The translations under genes and the position numbers were made by a program. Positions 1-7,894 of a DNA stretch of 64,000 nucleotides are shown here, piece by piece. Position 1 is the first letter of the stretch. Every line of letters starts with the position of its first letter. The notes under the pieces were generated by a model. That model was not told the origin of the DNA. It made no database searches and saw only the letters and a list, made by a program, of their open reading frames with translations. This DNA comes from Gloeobacter violaceus PCC 7421 (GTDB lineage Bacteria > Cyanobacteriota > Cyanobacteriia > Gloeobacterales > Gloeobacteraceae): positions 558,001 through 622,000 of the forward strand of contig NC_005125.1 of NCBI RefSeq assembly GCF_000011385.1, given 5' to 3'.

Positions 1-145
1 GAGTTTCCATCTCGGCTTCGAGAGCGCGTTCAATGACGGCCTTGGTCAGTTGCTTGAGGAGGCCGCCCTCACCGAGGATAGTTTGCGGGTCGGTGCCGTC
101 GTAATCTTTGAGTAGTTCGTCAAGAATCTCTTTGCGGATGGTCAT
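1..145 (-). CDS. IS256-family (Mutator-like) transposase, N-terminal part
   Basis: The first 48 codons read MTIRKEILDELLKDYDG, then a segment ending LTKAVIERALEAEM. This matches the N-terminus of IS256-family DDE transposases, where the LTKA.ER.LEAEM stretch precedes the helical DNA-binding region. The start is the ATG at 145, with a strong AGGAGG ribosome site 5-6 bases upstream. The DDE catalytic core lies outside the window, so whether the gene is intact cannot be judged. It would cut and join the ends of its own element. Confidence 0.85.
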   Translation of the reverse strand, partial: MTIRKEILDELLKDYDGTDPQTILGEGGLLKQLTKAVIERALEAEMET

Positions 146-217
146 CAGCTCCTCCTGCCTGAGAGAGTATTGTACTTTCTTTGCTGCGACCACTTACACA
201 ATTTAGTTTACAGACCC
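1..217 (-). mobile_element. End of an IS256-family insertion sequence (partial)
   Basis: The left edge of the window cuts through an insertion sequence. Read on the minus strand, the outer end begins at about 217 with GGGTCTGTAAACTAAATTGTG, a form typical of IS256-family termini, followed by about 70 bases of leader and the transposase start at 145. Only this end is visible, so the other inverted repeat and the target duplication cannot be checked. The exact outer base is inferred from the resemblance to known IS256 ends. The next gene starts 30 bases outside the element. Confidence 0.75.
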
Positions 218-246
218 GGTAAATCCGTCGTTGCCTGTCTCACGAC

Positions 247-447
247 ATGCCCTTCTTGCTGCCGCTTTACCCATGGCCTACTCCTGAGCAGGCCATGGCC
301 TGCTTTGTCATTTGCTGTCGCTTGACGTTTCTGCTGCAGCCTGTACAACTGGTTCGACTCGATACGCGCTATAACGAGGTGTACATCCTGGCGGGTGAAA
401 GTTTCCAGGTTGTCATCAGCGCTACCGGTTACGTGAGGTACCTGTAA
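247..447 (+). CDS. DUF6888-type small protein, upstream partner of a pair
   Basis: A 66-residue protein. The PTPEQ motif near residue 11, a hydrophobic central helix, and a C-terminal half reading PVQLVRLD, then EVYILAGESFQVVI and YVRYL, fit the short cyanobacterial DUF6888 family as I recall it. Its stop codon shares one base with the ATG of the next gene, so the two are translationally coupled. I chose the start at 247 because it keeps the PTPEQ motif; an in-frame ATG at 295 would remove it. The function of the family is unknown. The paired, overlapping layout of two very small genes resembles toxin-antitoxin modules, but nothing in the sequence proves that. Confidence 0.65.
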   Translation: MPFLLPLYPWPTPEQAMACFVICCRLTFLLQPVQLVRLDTRYNEVYILAGESFQVVISATGYVRYL

Positions 448-644
448 TGCCATCCAAGTATTTTGAAATGCCCCTTGAGGATCTGCGCAGGACTGTCGTT
501 TCGCATCCAGAGAACCAGGAGGCGTTCGAAGCGTTCGCCGACAGGTTGCGTGCCCGTCAAGGTACTTCGCTCCCAAACCCCCTTGAGGATCCGGCCGGCT
601 TTGACCGTGCGCTGATTGAGTACATCAATTCGAGCCGTCCATAG
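447..644 (+). CDS. DUF6887-type small protein, downstream partner of a pair
   Basis: A 65-residue acidic protein whose ATG overlaps the stop of the preceding gene by one base. The N-terminus has the form F.MPLEDLRRTVVSHPENQEA followed by FEAFADRLRARQ, which fits the DUF6887 family: a short helical segment with an ELR..V..H..d.eAf..y.dr pattern. DUF6887 and DUF6888 genes commonly sit side by side in cyanobacteria. The 3' end overlaps the convergent lytic transglycosylase gene by 20 bases. The function is unknown. Chromosomal insertion next to an IS end may mean the pair is mobile. Confidence 0.65.
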   Translation: MPSKYFEMPLEDLRRTVVSHPENQEAFEAFADRLRARQGTSLPNPLEDPAGFDRALIEYINSSRP

Positions 645-2619
645 CCGTCCGGCCGTCGATTGCGGCTAGAGCTTTGCGGCCCTGGCTGGTATACAACCGC
701 AGATAGTTCCAGTAGTTCTCGTAGATGTTGACCACGTAGAAGCGCGTCTCCTTAAAAGGGATCTGCTCGATAAAATCTTCTTCGTCGGTGACGGGGTTGC
801 GCTTGAGCCACTTGGAGACGTTGCCGGGTCCGGCGTTGTAACTGGCGAGCGCCAGCATCGTGCTGCCGCCGAAGCGCTCGTGGGTATAGCGCAGATACCA
901 GGTGCCCAGGCGCAGATTGTCCACGGGGTTGGTCAGTTCGAATTGCCCCGGTTCGCGCTCGGCGATGAACCGGGCGGTGGCGGGCATAATCTGCATCAGA
1001 CCCATCGCCCCGGAGCGCGAACGAATGGCAGGCTCGAAGCGCGATTCCTGGCGAATCAGCGATGCGACCAACAGCGGATTGAGATTGCGCTCCTGGGACC
1101 ACTGCCGCAGCCCGGGGGCATAGAAGAGCGGATAGGCCTGCTCCCAGGCGCGCGGGTCGGCGGGCGGCTCGGCAAACAAAGTAAGGGTCGCCTGGTTGAT
1201 CGATCTGAGGTGCTGGCCGAGGCGGGCGCGCAGTTGCGATTCGGCGAGCTTTTGGGTGGGAGAGAGCTTGCAGCGGTAGGTCTCCGACTGCCACTGTTGC
1301 TCGGCCTCGGAGATTTCGCCCAGGGCCAGCAGTTCGCGCAGGGCGGCGGAGGTACCCGCCAGCGGCAGGGGAGGCTGCGACCAGCGCACCGAGACGACGG
1401 ATTGGTCGATGTTATAACTGCCGTCGGCCAGACCCAGCCGGGCGGCGGAGCGCCAGGCGTAGTAGCTGCGGGGATAGCGCTTGAGCACTTCGCGAAATTG
1501 GGAGCGGGCCTCGGCGGTGGCCCCGGCCTGCTCGGCCCACTTGCCGAGCCAAAAAGCCGCCTTGGGCGCAAACGGATCGGCCGGGTGGTTGCGCACCAAC
1601 CAGCGGGCATAGGAGCGGGCCGCTCCCGTATTGCCGCGCTCGGCGCTCTGGGCGGCCAGTTCCCAGGCGGCGTTGGGAGCTTTGGCGCTTTGGGGGTAGC
1701 GCTCCACCAACCGCCGGTATAAGGGAATGGCCATCTCGGGAGCGTCCAGGCGACGCGCGGCGATCTGGCTGCGCGCCCAGAGCACTTCGTCGCCGCGCTC
1801 GGCGGAGGCGCGCTCCCATGGTTCGAGCGCAGCAAAAGCCTCGCCCGCCCCCAGCAACTCGGCGCGCTCGAAGGCCGCATCGAGCACCAGAGGCGATTCG
1901 GGGAAGCGCCGCAACACCAGTTCGTAGAGTTCCCGGGCGGCCGGTTTGTCCCCCAACTTGCGCTGGAGACGGGCCCGCTCGAGCAGGTTTTCGGGGGTAG
2001 CGGGGGCGCGCTCGTAGGCGGCGAGGGCCTGTTTGGCGTTGACCCGCCGATAAATAGAAGCCACCAACTGCCATTCGGCCGGGGAGAGTTCGCCGATTTT
2101 TTCGCGCCGGGTCGCCATCGCGTAGGCGAGGGTGCTCTCGGGAAAACGGGCGAGCAGCGCTCCAGCCAGGGTGTGATCGTCGGGGTCGCGCACCAGCGCC
2201 CGCTCCAGCGCCTCGCGGGTGCGATAGTGATCCGGATAGCCGTTCAGCAGTGGGAGCAGAGCGGCACGATCCTGGCGGGCCAGCAAGGCCAGCGCGTCGG
2301 GAACCAGTGGGCTTTTGGGGTGGGCCTCCAGCCAGCGGCGGCCCTCGCCGCTGGCAACGGCAAGCTTCAACCCGATGCGTTCGGCCAGGGCCGGGTAGGA
2401 CGCGGCCAATCCTGCCAGTTGCCGGCGGGCCTCGGCGTAATCGCCCCGCACGAAAGCGGCGCTTCCCCGGCGGTAGCGCCCGGAGCGATCCTGACTGGAG
2501 AGGGCCACCAGGGGACTATCCTCCGTCGGCGGCTTTGGAAAGGCGACCCAGGCGAGACCCAGAGCCCCCGCCAGACTGGCGGCGATTAGCAGCGTCCTGG
2601 TCTTGAAGCGAAACGGCAT
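625..2619 (-). CDS. slt: Soluble lytic murein transglycosylase (Slt70-like)
   Basis: A 664-residue exported enzyme that cleaves the MurNAc-GlcNAc bond of peptidoglycan with formation of 1,6-anhydro-MurNAc. A membrane or signal segment lies at residues 8-28. A long alpha-superhelical region of TPR-like repeats (about 50-450) follows, then the SLT domain (about 490-640) with RQESRFEP carrying the catalytic Glu, GAMGLMQIMPATA and ALASYNAGPGNVSKW. Length and order match Slt70. I chose the ATG at 2619; a GTG at 2628 would overlap the upstream amidase stop. The gene lies 5 bases after the amidase gene, so the two peptidoglycan hydrolases are likely co-transcribed. Confidence 0.93.
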   Translation of the reverse strand: MPFRFKTRTLLIAASLAGALGLAWVAFPKPPTEDSPLVALSSQDRSGRYRRGSAAFVRGDYAEARRQLAGLAASYPALAERIGLKLAVASGEGRRWLEAHPKSPLVPDALALLARQDRAALLPLLNGYPDHYRTREALERALVRDPDDHTLAGALLARFPESTLAYAMATRREKIGELSPAEWQLVASIYRRVNAKQALAAYERAPATPENLLERARLQRKLGDKPAARELYELVLRRFPESPLVLDAAFERAELLGAGEAFAALEPWERASAERGDEVLWARSQIAARRLDAPEMAIPLYRRLVERYPQSAKAPNAAWELAAQSAERGNTGAARSYARWLVRNHPADPFAPKAAFWLGKWAEQAGATAEARSQFREVLKRYPRSYYAWRSAARLGLADGSYNIDQSVVSVRWSQPPLPLAGTSAALRELLALGEISEAEQQWQSETYRCKLSPTQKLAESQLRARLGQHLRSINQATLTLFAEPPADPRAWEQAYPLFYAPGLRQWSQERNLNPLLVASLIRQESRFEPAIRSRSGAMGLMQIMPATARFIAEREPGQFELTNPVDNLRLGTWYLRYTHERFGGSTMLALASYNAGPGNVSKWLKRNPVTDEEDFIEQIPFKETRFYVVNIYENYWNYLRLYTSQGRKALAAIDGRTAMDGSN

Positions 2620-2624
2620 CGGTG

Positions 2625-4385
2625 TCACTCCGGCCGCTCGGCGTGCAGCCAACGCTCCAGCCCGCGGGTCAGCGCGCGGGCGATGCGCTCCTGGTAAGCC
2701 GGTGCAGTGATGAGCGTGTATTCGTCGGGGTGGGTCATAAAACCGAGTTCGAGCAGTACTGCCGGGGCGGCTGTCGGGCGGATCACCGCCAGACTGTCCC
2801 AATAGAGACCGTAATCGGGACGCCCGAGGTCCCGGAGCAACTGACGGTGCAGCACCTCCGCCAGTTCACGGCTTTGCATGTGGTACCAGTACACCGAAGT
2901 GCCGTACTGGCGCAACGGGTCGCCCGCATCCGGCAGGGCGTTGTGGTGCAGGCTCAAAAACACCGTGGGTTGCTTCGCCTCCAGCATCCGGGAGCGCTCG
3001 GCCAGCGGCACGTCCACATCGGCGGTGCGGGTAAAAAGTACCTCTGCCCCGGCCCGGCGCAACTGTTCACCCAGGCGCAAAGCGATCGCAAGATTGACGG
3101 TTTTTTCGGGGATGCCCGAGGGACCGATCGAGCCCGTCTGGGCGCCGCCATGGCCAGGATCAATCATCACCCGCGCCCCGGCAAGCCCGCGGCCTACCCG
3201 CGGCCCCTTGCGCAGGGCCACCACCAGCGCATTGTCCTCGTAGCGCAACTGGTAGCCCCACTGCCGCCGCTCGCGCAGATCGATATAAAAGCGCACGCCC
3301 TCCGGGGAGACCGTCTCCCACTGCACCGAGCGGATGAGCGGGTCGGGCGCGTCGAAACGAATCAAATCCGTGCGCGCCTGTGCCCCCCAGAGGGTGACGA
3401 TGAGCCGGTGCTCCTCCTGGCGCACACTCGCCGGCAAACGCATCTCCAGCGGCACGATAAGTTCGCTGCCCGCCGTCGTCACCCGGGTGCGCAGCGCCCC
3501 CACCGCACTGGTCGGCAGCGCGGTGCCCACGGGCAATGCCATCCCATCCGCCCTGGCAATCCAACCTTCGCCCTGCAGGCGCAGCCAGTCGCCACTCACG
3601 GCGGTGACCCGCGAGCGCACCCCGCGCGTGAGGGGCGAAAGCCGCGCAAATTCGGCCCCCGGCCCGGCCCGGACGATCGCTTCGGCGGCGGTGACTTCGA
3701 TCACGGTCAGCTGGCGCGGATCGAGACTGGTAATCGTGGCGGGCACCGGGGAGCTGAGTACCTGGCCGCGCCGGCGAAAATCCAGGCGCGGCTCGACATC
3801 GCGCCACGATTCGGCCGCCGCCAGACAGCCGCGATAGAAGCCGACAAGGGAGCGGCCGGCCGCACCGCCACTCAGCACCGCCGCCGCGTCCCCCGGCTCC
3901 CGAAACGGGGCGGCCTCCGCAAGGGCAATCGACTGTTCCCCGACGCGCGCCTGCAATTGGCCGCCGGGAGTCGCCCGCGCCTCAAAGCAAACCGGCTCGA
4001 AAGGCAGCACCCGCTGCTCCCCGCGCGGCAGGCGCGCTTCTAGAAACAACCGATCCCCGGGTACCGGCGGATTCGGACTCTGGCGGATGACCTGCCGCTC
4101 GACGGTTTCGCTCGCCCCATGCGTCCCCCGGAAGGTCCAGCGAAAAGTGTTGATCCCCGACTGCAGCGGCACCGTCCAGGCAAAATGGCCCGCCGGGTGG
4201 CGCGCTACTTTTTGGCCGTTGACCTGCAGACTGCCCGCCCCGGGGGCCGTACCGATGAAATAAATGCTGGCACTTTCGGTGCGGTGCCCATCGGGAGGAT
4301 AGACCAGTCGCAGGGCAGCCGCGGCCTGGGGCACCCCCAGCCAGACCGATACGAAAAGTGCAGTGGCAAACCGCATGGCGCTCAT
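2625..4385 (-). CDS. N-acetylmuramoyl-L-alanine amidase (Amidase_3) with SH3-like domain
   Basis: A 586-residue exported zinc amidase that removes stem peptides from peptidoglycan. A signal peptide covers residues 1-24. An Ig-like domain follows (about 27-90), then a bacterial SH3-like segment near residues 225-290 (AIVRAGPGAEF, GEGWIARADG), probably for wall binding. The C-terminal Amidase_3 domain (about 395-580) has all expected zinc and catalytic elements: MIDPGHGG, PEKTVNLA, SLHHNA and LLELGFMTH. An ATG at 4376 is an alternative start. The gene is first in a two-gene unit with the lytic transglycosylase, and the pair would act together in wall turnover or cell separation. Confidence 0.93.
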   Translation of the reverse strand: MSAMRFATALFVSVWLGVPQAAAALRLVYPPDGHRTESASIYFIGTAPGAGSLQVNGQKVARHPAGHFAWTVPLQSGINTFRWTFRGTHGASETVERQVIRQSPNPPVPGDRLFLEARLPRGEQRVLPFEPVCFEARATPGGQLQARVGEQSIALAEAAPFREPGDAAAVLSGGAAGRSLVGFYRGCLAAAESWRDVEPRLDFRRRGQVLSSPVPATITSLDPRQLTVIEVTAAEAIVRAGPGAEFARLSPLTRGVRSRVTAVSGDWLRLQGEGWIARADGMALPVGTALPTSAVGALRTRVTTAGSELIVPLEMRLPASVRQEEHRLIVTLWGAQARTDLIRFDAPDPLIRSVQWETVSPEGVRFYIDLRERRQWGYQLRYEDNALVVALRKGPRVGRGLAGARVMIDPGHGGAQTGSIGPSGIPEKTVNLAIALRLGEQLRRAGAEVLFTRTADVDVPLAERSRMLEAKQPTVFLSLHHNALPDAGDPLRQYGTSVYWYHMQSRELAEVLHRQLLRDLGRPDYGLYWDSLAVIRPTAAPAVLLELGFMTHPDEYTLITAPAYQERIARALTRGLERWLHAERPE

Positions 4386-4491
4386 TTGCTTCTTACAAAT
4401 TATTGAGTTTGTTTACGTTACTTGGGGTAGCATGAACCTAAGGACGATGTGAGTCGTTTCATAGGGTTCCGACTCCTAGCTGGTCCATGCC

Positions 4492-4833
4492 ATGCTGACA
4501 TACGCGCGCGTGCTGAGTCTTTCGGAAGGTGGGCACTTTACCCCCTTTGCCCATCTCAACCACCGGATTATCCGCTTCCTCTGCCACTCCCTTGACGCGA
4601 GCGAAAACCGCGACGAGCTTCTGGGTGAGGCCATCGAGAATGCCAAGCTTCACTTTAGTCTGCGCAGCGCCCATCGGGCCTACGAGGTGTTCGGCAGCAG
4701 CTACACCCAGTTTGTCGAGCAGGGCGTCTGCGGCGAGCGCCTCGATGAGCGCCTGGTGTGTGATCTTTATGCGGTCTACCGCCGCCGCCTCGAGAGCGAT
4801 GTGGCCGAGTACCTGAAGATGCGTCTGGCCTGA
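4492..4833 (+). CDS. Conserved hypothetical protein, all-helical
   Basis: A 113-residue protein I do not recognise. It is rich in charged and aromatic residues, predicted mainly helical, with no signal peptide or membrane segment. Recognisable stretches are SEGGHFTPFAHLNHRIIRFL near the N-terminus and RLDERLVCDLYAVYRRRLES near the C-terminus. The ribosome site upstream of ATG 4492 is weak. It converges with pheA, the two ends being 6 bases apart. Its codon use resembles the neighbours, which argues for a real gene rather than a shadow of the minus strand. Confidence 0.7.
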   Translation: MLTYARVLSLSEGGHFTPFAHLNHRIIRFLCHSLDASENRDELLGEAIENAKLHFSLRSAHRAYEVFGSSYTQFVEQGVCGERLDERLVCDLYAVYRRRLESDVAEYLKMRLA

Positions 4834-4839
4834 GCCGAT

Positions 4840-5673
4840 TCAACCGCCGCTCTGCTCGACTGCGTAACTTCCTAAGATATTGAGTTCGGCCACCACTGCG
4901 GCCACCTGCCGAAGGGCTGTGTTCACCGGTTCAGCCTCGACTCCGCCTTCGAGATCTGCAAAGAACAAGTATTCGCCGATCACCTTCTTGGTCGGCCGCG
5001 ATTCGATTTTGGCCAGGTTGATGCGGTGGCGCGCGAAGATCGAGAGTACCTCGTGGAGCACCCCCGGCTGGTTGCGGCGCAGGGCAAAGGCGATCGAGGT
5101 GCAGCCGCCCGGCGGGGGGAGCGTTTCTGTCAGCGGCTTTTCGCTCACCAGCCAGAAGCGGGTGCAGTTGTCGGGGTGGTCGTTGATCGCCCGGAAGATG
5201 ACCCTGAGCCCGTGCAGCCGGGCGGCGCGCTCGGAGGCGATGGCGGCGGTGTGCGCTCCGATGTGGCGCAGCGCCTCGCTGGTCGAAGCGGTGGGGATGC
5301 GCTCAACCGCTCCGAGATGTTCTTCGAGCCATCCCTGGCACTGGGCAAGGGCCTGGGGGTGGGAGTAGACCGCCTGGATATCGGTGAGGTGTTGCACAGG
5401 GCCGATGAGGCAGTGGCGCACCGGCAGCACCAGCGCCCGGCGCACCCGCAGTTGCGGATAGAGCCAGAGGGTGTCGAGGGTGGCACTCACCGTGCCCTCG
5501 ACGGCGTTTTCCACCGGCACCACGGCACAGTCGACCTCACCCGCGGCGGCGGCGCGCAATGTGCCCTGGATGCTCGGGTGGGCAAGCCGCTCGCACTCGT
5601 TCCCCAACAGGGCCAGGGTGGCTTCCTCGGCGTAGGTGCCGCTCGGTCCCAAAAAGGCGACGCGCAAAATCAT
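4840..5673 (-). CDS. pheA: Prephenate dehydratase
   Basis: A 277-residue cytosolic enzyme that converts prephenate to phenylpyruvate, the committed step of phenylalanine synthesis. The catalytic PDT domain (about 3-185) starts VAFLGPSGTYAEEA and contains NCTRFWLV, with the TRF motif needed for catalysis. The C-terminal ACT domain (about 190-270) has QPGVLHEVLSIFARHRIN and KIESRP, the phenylalanine-binding region for feedback control. The length is that of a monofunctional dehydratase with no chorismate mutase domain. ATG at 5673. The upstream NADH dehydrogenase stops 10 bases before it, so they may share a transcript. Confidence 0.95.
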   Translation of the reverse strand: MILRVAFLGPSGTYAEEATLALLGNECERLAHPSIQGTLRAAAAGEVDCAVVPVENAVEGTVSATLDTLWLYPQLRVRRALVLPVRHCLIGPVQHLTDIQAVYSHPQALAQCQGWLEEHLGAVERIPTASTSEALRHIGAHTAAIASERAARLHGLRVIFRAINDHPDNCTRFWLVSEKPLTETLPPPGGCTSIAFALRRNQPGVLHEVLSIFARHRINLAKIESRPTKKVIGEYLFFADLEGGVEAEPVNTALRQVAAVVAELNILGSYAVEQSGG

Positions 5674-5682
5674 GAAGTCATC

Positions 5683-6891
5683 TTACTGCCGCTCGCTCGG
5701 TAACCCGGTGCCGCTGAACAGCTCCGGGGCCATGCGCGCGAGCAGCGGATTCTGGATGGCATTGAAGTAGAACAGGTCAGCCGCCTGGGCGACCGTCCAA
5801 CCGGCGGTGCCGGTAAGCACCTGGCCGTCGACCACGGCCAGGCCGTCGAAGGCCCCGAGCGACAGGGCGATGCGCTCGATGGTGGGCACAAAGGCGGTCA
5901 GTGCTTCCCCACGGCTCTCGGCGACGATGTTGGCGGCGGCCACCTCCGCCGAGCGCACCGCCAGTTGCCCGCAGGGGGGCAACGTCCGATTGAGTTGCGG
6001 ATTGAACGGTAGGACGCTGTCGCCAATCGCGTAGGTGCGCGGATAATCGACCAGCCGCAAATACGGATCCACCCGCAGAAACTGGCTTTTGTCGCGCAGA
6101 TCGGCGGGTTCTTCCTCCAGGCGCACCGGCCGGCTGCCGCCGGTCCAGAAGACTGTTTGGGTGGCCAGTTCCTCGGGTCCGGCGGGGCCTTCGAGCACAA
6201 CGCCGTCGGCGCGCACCCGCCGCACCGCGGTGGCAGTCTGCACGATCACCCGATGGCGCTTCAGCCAGCGGGTCACCCAGTCGGAGGCCTGAACGGGCCA
6301 ATCGGGCAACAACCGGGAGCCGCGCTGGATCAGGTGAATCTGGATCGCCTCGGCCAGACCGCCGTAGCGGTTGCGCCACCGCCTGGCCAGGTGCACCAGT
6401 TCCGCCGCCAGTTCGACGCCGGTGATGCCGCCGCCCACGATCACCCAGCGCAACAGGCTCAGATCGCAGCGCTCGCGCTGCAGGGCGTCCTCCAGCCGCG
6501 CCCAGTGGCTGAGCGCCTGCTGCAGATCTTCGAGACTATAGAGCGGCAGGGTGTAGCGCGGAGCGCCCGAGGCGCTCAGATTCGCCTCCGAACCGACGGC
6601 AATCACCAACCGGTCGCCCTGGAGCATTTCGTAGTCGGTCTCCACCGCCGCCGTCTCCGGGTCGAAACCCAGCGCCGTCGCCTGCAGGTGGCGCACCCCC
6701 GTGGGCAAAACCCGCGCCAGCGGCACACTCACTTCTTTTAGGGCGGTGCGCCCGGCGGCGGCGGCCACCAGCCGCGGACGCAAAATGTGTTCGCGGCGCG
6801 GTTCGACGAGGATGACCGGCAGATTCTGACCGGCCAGCAGCTGGACGGCCCGCAGACCCGCATACCCGCCACCGACCACGATTGTTTGCAT
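5683..6891 (-). CDS. ndh: Type II NADH dehydrogenase-like FAD oxidoreductase
   Basis: A 402-residue flavoprotein of the Pyr_redox_2 fold. The N-terminal FAD-binding motif is IVVGGGYAGLRAVQLL (residues 3-18) and the NAD(P)H-binding motif is IVGGGITGVELAAEL near residue 150. TYAIGDSVL near residue 285 is the second FAD contact. Single-subunit enzymes of this family oxidise NADH and reduce quinone at the membrane surface without pumping protons; in cyanobacteria several serve in redox sensing. The start at 6891 has an AGGA site and places the FAD motif directly at the N-terminus; the frame is open 18 codons further but without a conserved sequence. The exact substrate cannot be read from the sequence. 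Confidence 0.85.
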   Translation of the reverse strand: MQTIVVGGGYAGLRAVQLLAGQNLPVILVEPRREHILRPRLVAAAAGRTALKEVSVPLARVLPTGVRHLQATALGFDPETAAVETDYEMLQGDRLVIAVGSEANLSASGAPRYTLPLYSLEDLQQALSHWARLEDALQRERCDLSLLRWVIVGGGITGVELAAELVHLARRWRNRYGGLAEAIQIHLIQRGSRLLPDWPVQASDWVTRWLKRHRVIVQTATAVRRVRADGVVLEGPAGPEELATQTVFWTGGSRPVRLEEEPADLRDKSQFLRVDPYLRLVDYPRTYAIGDSVLPFNPQLNRTLPPCGQLAVRSAEVAAANIVAESRGEALTAFVPTIERIALSLGAFDGLAVVDGQVLTGTAGWTVAQAADLFYFNAIQNPLLARMAPELFSGTGLPSERQ

Positions 6892-6999
6892 GGGTTGTCC
6901 TGCAAGGGAATAAAAACGCTGCTTATCCAATTCTAGAAGCGGCAAAGAACCGACCTCGCCACAAATTCGGCACAGCTACTCTATTTCAATGAAAAATCC

Positions 7000-7061
7000 T
7001 TGAGGTTCTACATGTAGTGTTATAGAATCTGGGGCAGGGGTGTTAGACACTACACATAGTG
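7000..7061 (+). promoter_or_regulatory. Candidate promoter with two similar dyad operators
   Basis: TTGAGG (7000-7005) and TAGAAT (7023-7028) are separated by 17 bases and form a sigma70-type promoter facing the small gene at 7137. A perfect palindrome CTACATGTAG (7008-7017) fills the spacer. A second dyad CACTACACATAGTG (7048-7061) lies downstream of the expected start. The first site read in reverse is CACTACATGTAG, close to CACTACACATAG of the second, and their centres are 42 bp apart, about four helical turns. This suggests two sites for one repressor. Confidence 0.5.
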
Positions 7062-7136
7062 GCTCACGGACCCAGTTTTCCAAGGCGGCAGCTTCAAAAG
7101 TTGCGGGTCTTTGTTTTCAATTTTGGAGATAACTCT

Positions 7137-7391
7137 ATGAATCCGCAAGGTCCGGATCCGGAGATCGATCTGCGGGACGTTCTGCGCGAGCGCGAGCGCA
7201 CCATCAGGGCAATGGGAGCGAGGGCTTTCGACACCGCTGTGCTCGAAGCCATCGCCCATTTGGCCGTCAGCGACATTCTCTGGCCGGAAAAAGCGATCGA
7301 GCTGTTGAAGCCATACTTGCAGGGCCGCTTTGGCCCGCACGGTTCGAGCATAGGGATCGCCGCTTTGCAGCGGCTGGCGGACGACGCTTGA
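7137..7391 (+). CDS. Small hypothetical protein
   Basis: An 84-residue protein of unknown function, charged at the N-terminus (PEIDLRDVLRERERTIRAMG) and helical, ending in a glycine-rich tail. No signal peptide or membrane segment is visible. The start at 7137 is preceded by GGAG at a good distance; a longer frame from 7059 would run through the proposed operator and lacks a ribosome site. It stands alone downstream of a promoter with paired dyads, which implies specific regulation. It does not match a family I can name. Confidence 0.6.
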   Translation: MNPQGPDPEIDLRDVLRERERTIRAMGARAFDTAVLEAIAHLAVSDILWPEKAIELLKPYLQGRFGPHGSSIGIAALQRLADDA

Positions 7392-7548
7392 GAGCGGCTG
7401 AATCACAGGAGACGGCGTTAAGGAGCAAACACCAACGGGAGTATCCTGCGTTGCGAAATTGTTACAATGCAGCGAATAGCGAAGTAAGTGGTTACACCGT
7501 CCACGCCACTTATTGCCTCTGCTGTAGTTGTGAGTAAATTTTCAACAA

Positions 7549-7619
7549 GCGGGTGAAGAGATTCGAACTCTCGACATCTTCCTTGGCAAGGAAGCACTCT
7601 ACCACTGAGTTACACCCGC
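7549..7619 (-). tRNA. tRNA-Gly (anticodon GCC)
   Basis: Read on the minus strand, 71 bases fold into a full cloverleaf. The acceptor stem is GCGGGTG paired with CACCCGC, the D arm contains CTCAGTGGTAGAG, the anticodon loop is TTGCCAA (GCC, glycine), and the T arm contains GTTCGAATC. CCA is not encoded. The gene sits in an otherwise empty stretch between two small protein genes. Confidence 0.97.
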
Positions 7620-7662
7620 GTTACAGCGCGAACATCATTATGGCTACTGGTAGGCCGTGGTG

Positions 7663-7887
7663 TCAACCGGCGCTCAGGGCCGGGTCGCTTTCCCATTCCT
7701 GGGTCAACAGGTCGAGCAGGGCCTCGGCCTGCGGTTCGTCGAGCAGCAGCAAATCGGCGCTGTTGCGGTAGGTGCGCCCGAAGCTATCCCACCAGAAGCG
7801 GTTGACGACGACGCGGGCGCGCATGCGGTGGCTGCTGTTGGTGAAGTTGCTGATGCGGTTGAGCTGTTCTCGGGAGATGCGGGTCAT
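7663..7887 (-). CDS. Small hypothetical protein downstream of bioU
   Basis: A 74-residue protein (MTRISREQLNRISNFTNSSH at the start) with a basic N-terminal half and an acidic C-terminal half ending in a predicted helix LLLLDEPQAEALLDLLTQ. I do not recognise it. The ATG at 7887 follows the bioU stop by 7 bases; a TTG at 7902 would overlap bioU. Tight spacing suggests it is co-transcribed with bioU, but there is no evidence that it acts in biotin synthesis. Confidence 0.6.
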   Translation of the reverse strand: MTRISREQLNRISNFTNSSHRMRARVVVNRFWWDSFGRTYRNSADLLLLDEPQAEALLDLLTQEWESDPALSAG

Positions 7888-7894
7888 AGCGGTC

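Noticed and set aside
2622-4043. A 473-codon plus-strand frame opposite the amidase
   Set aside because: Antisense to a complete Amidase_3 protein; no conserved pattern.
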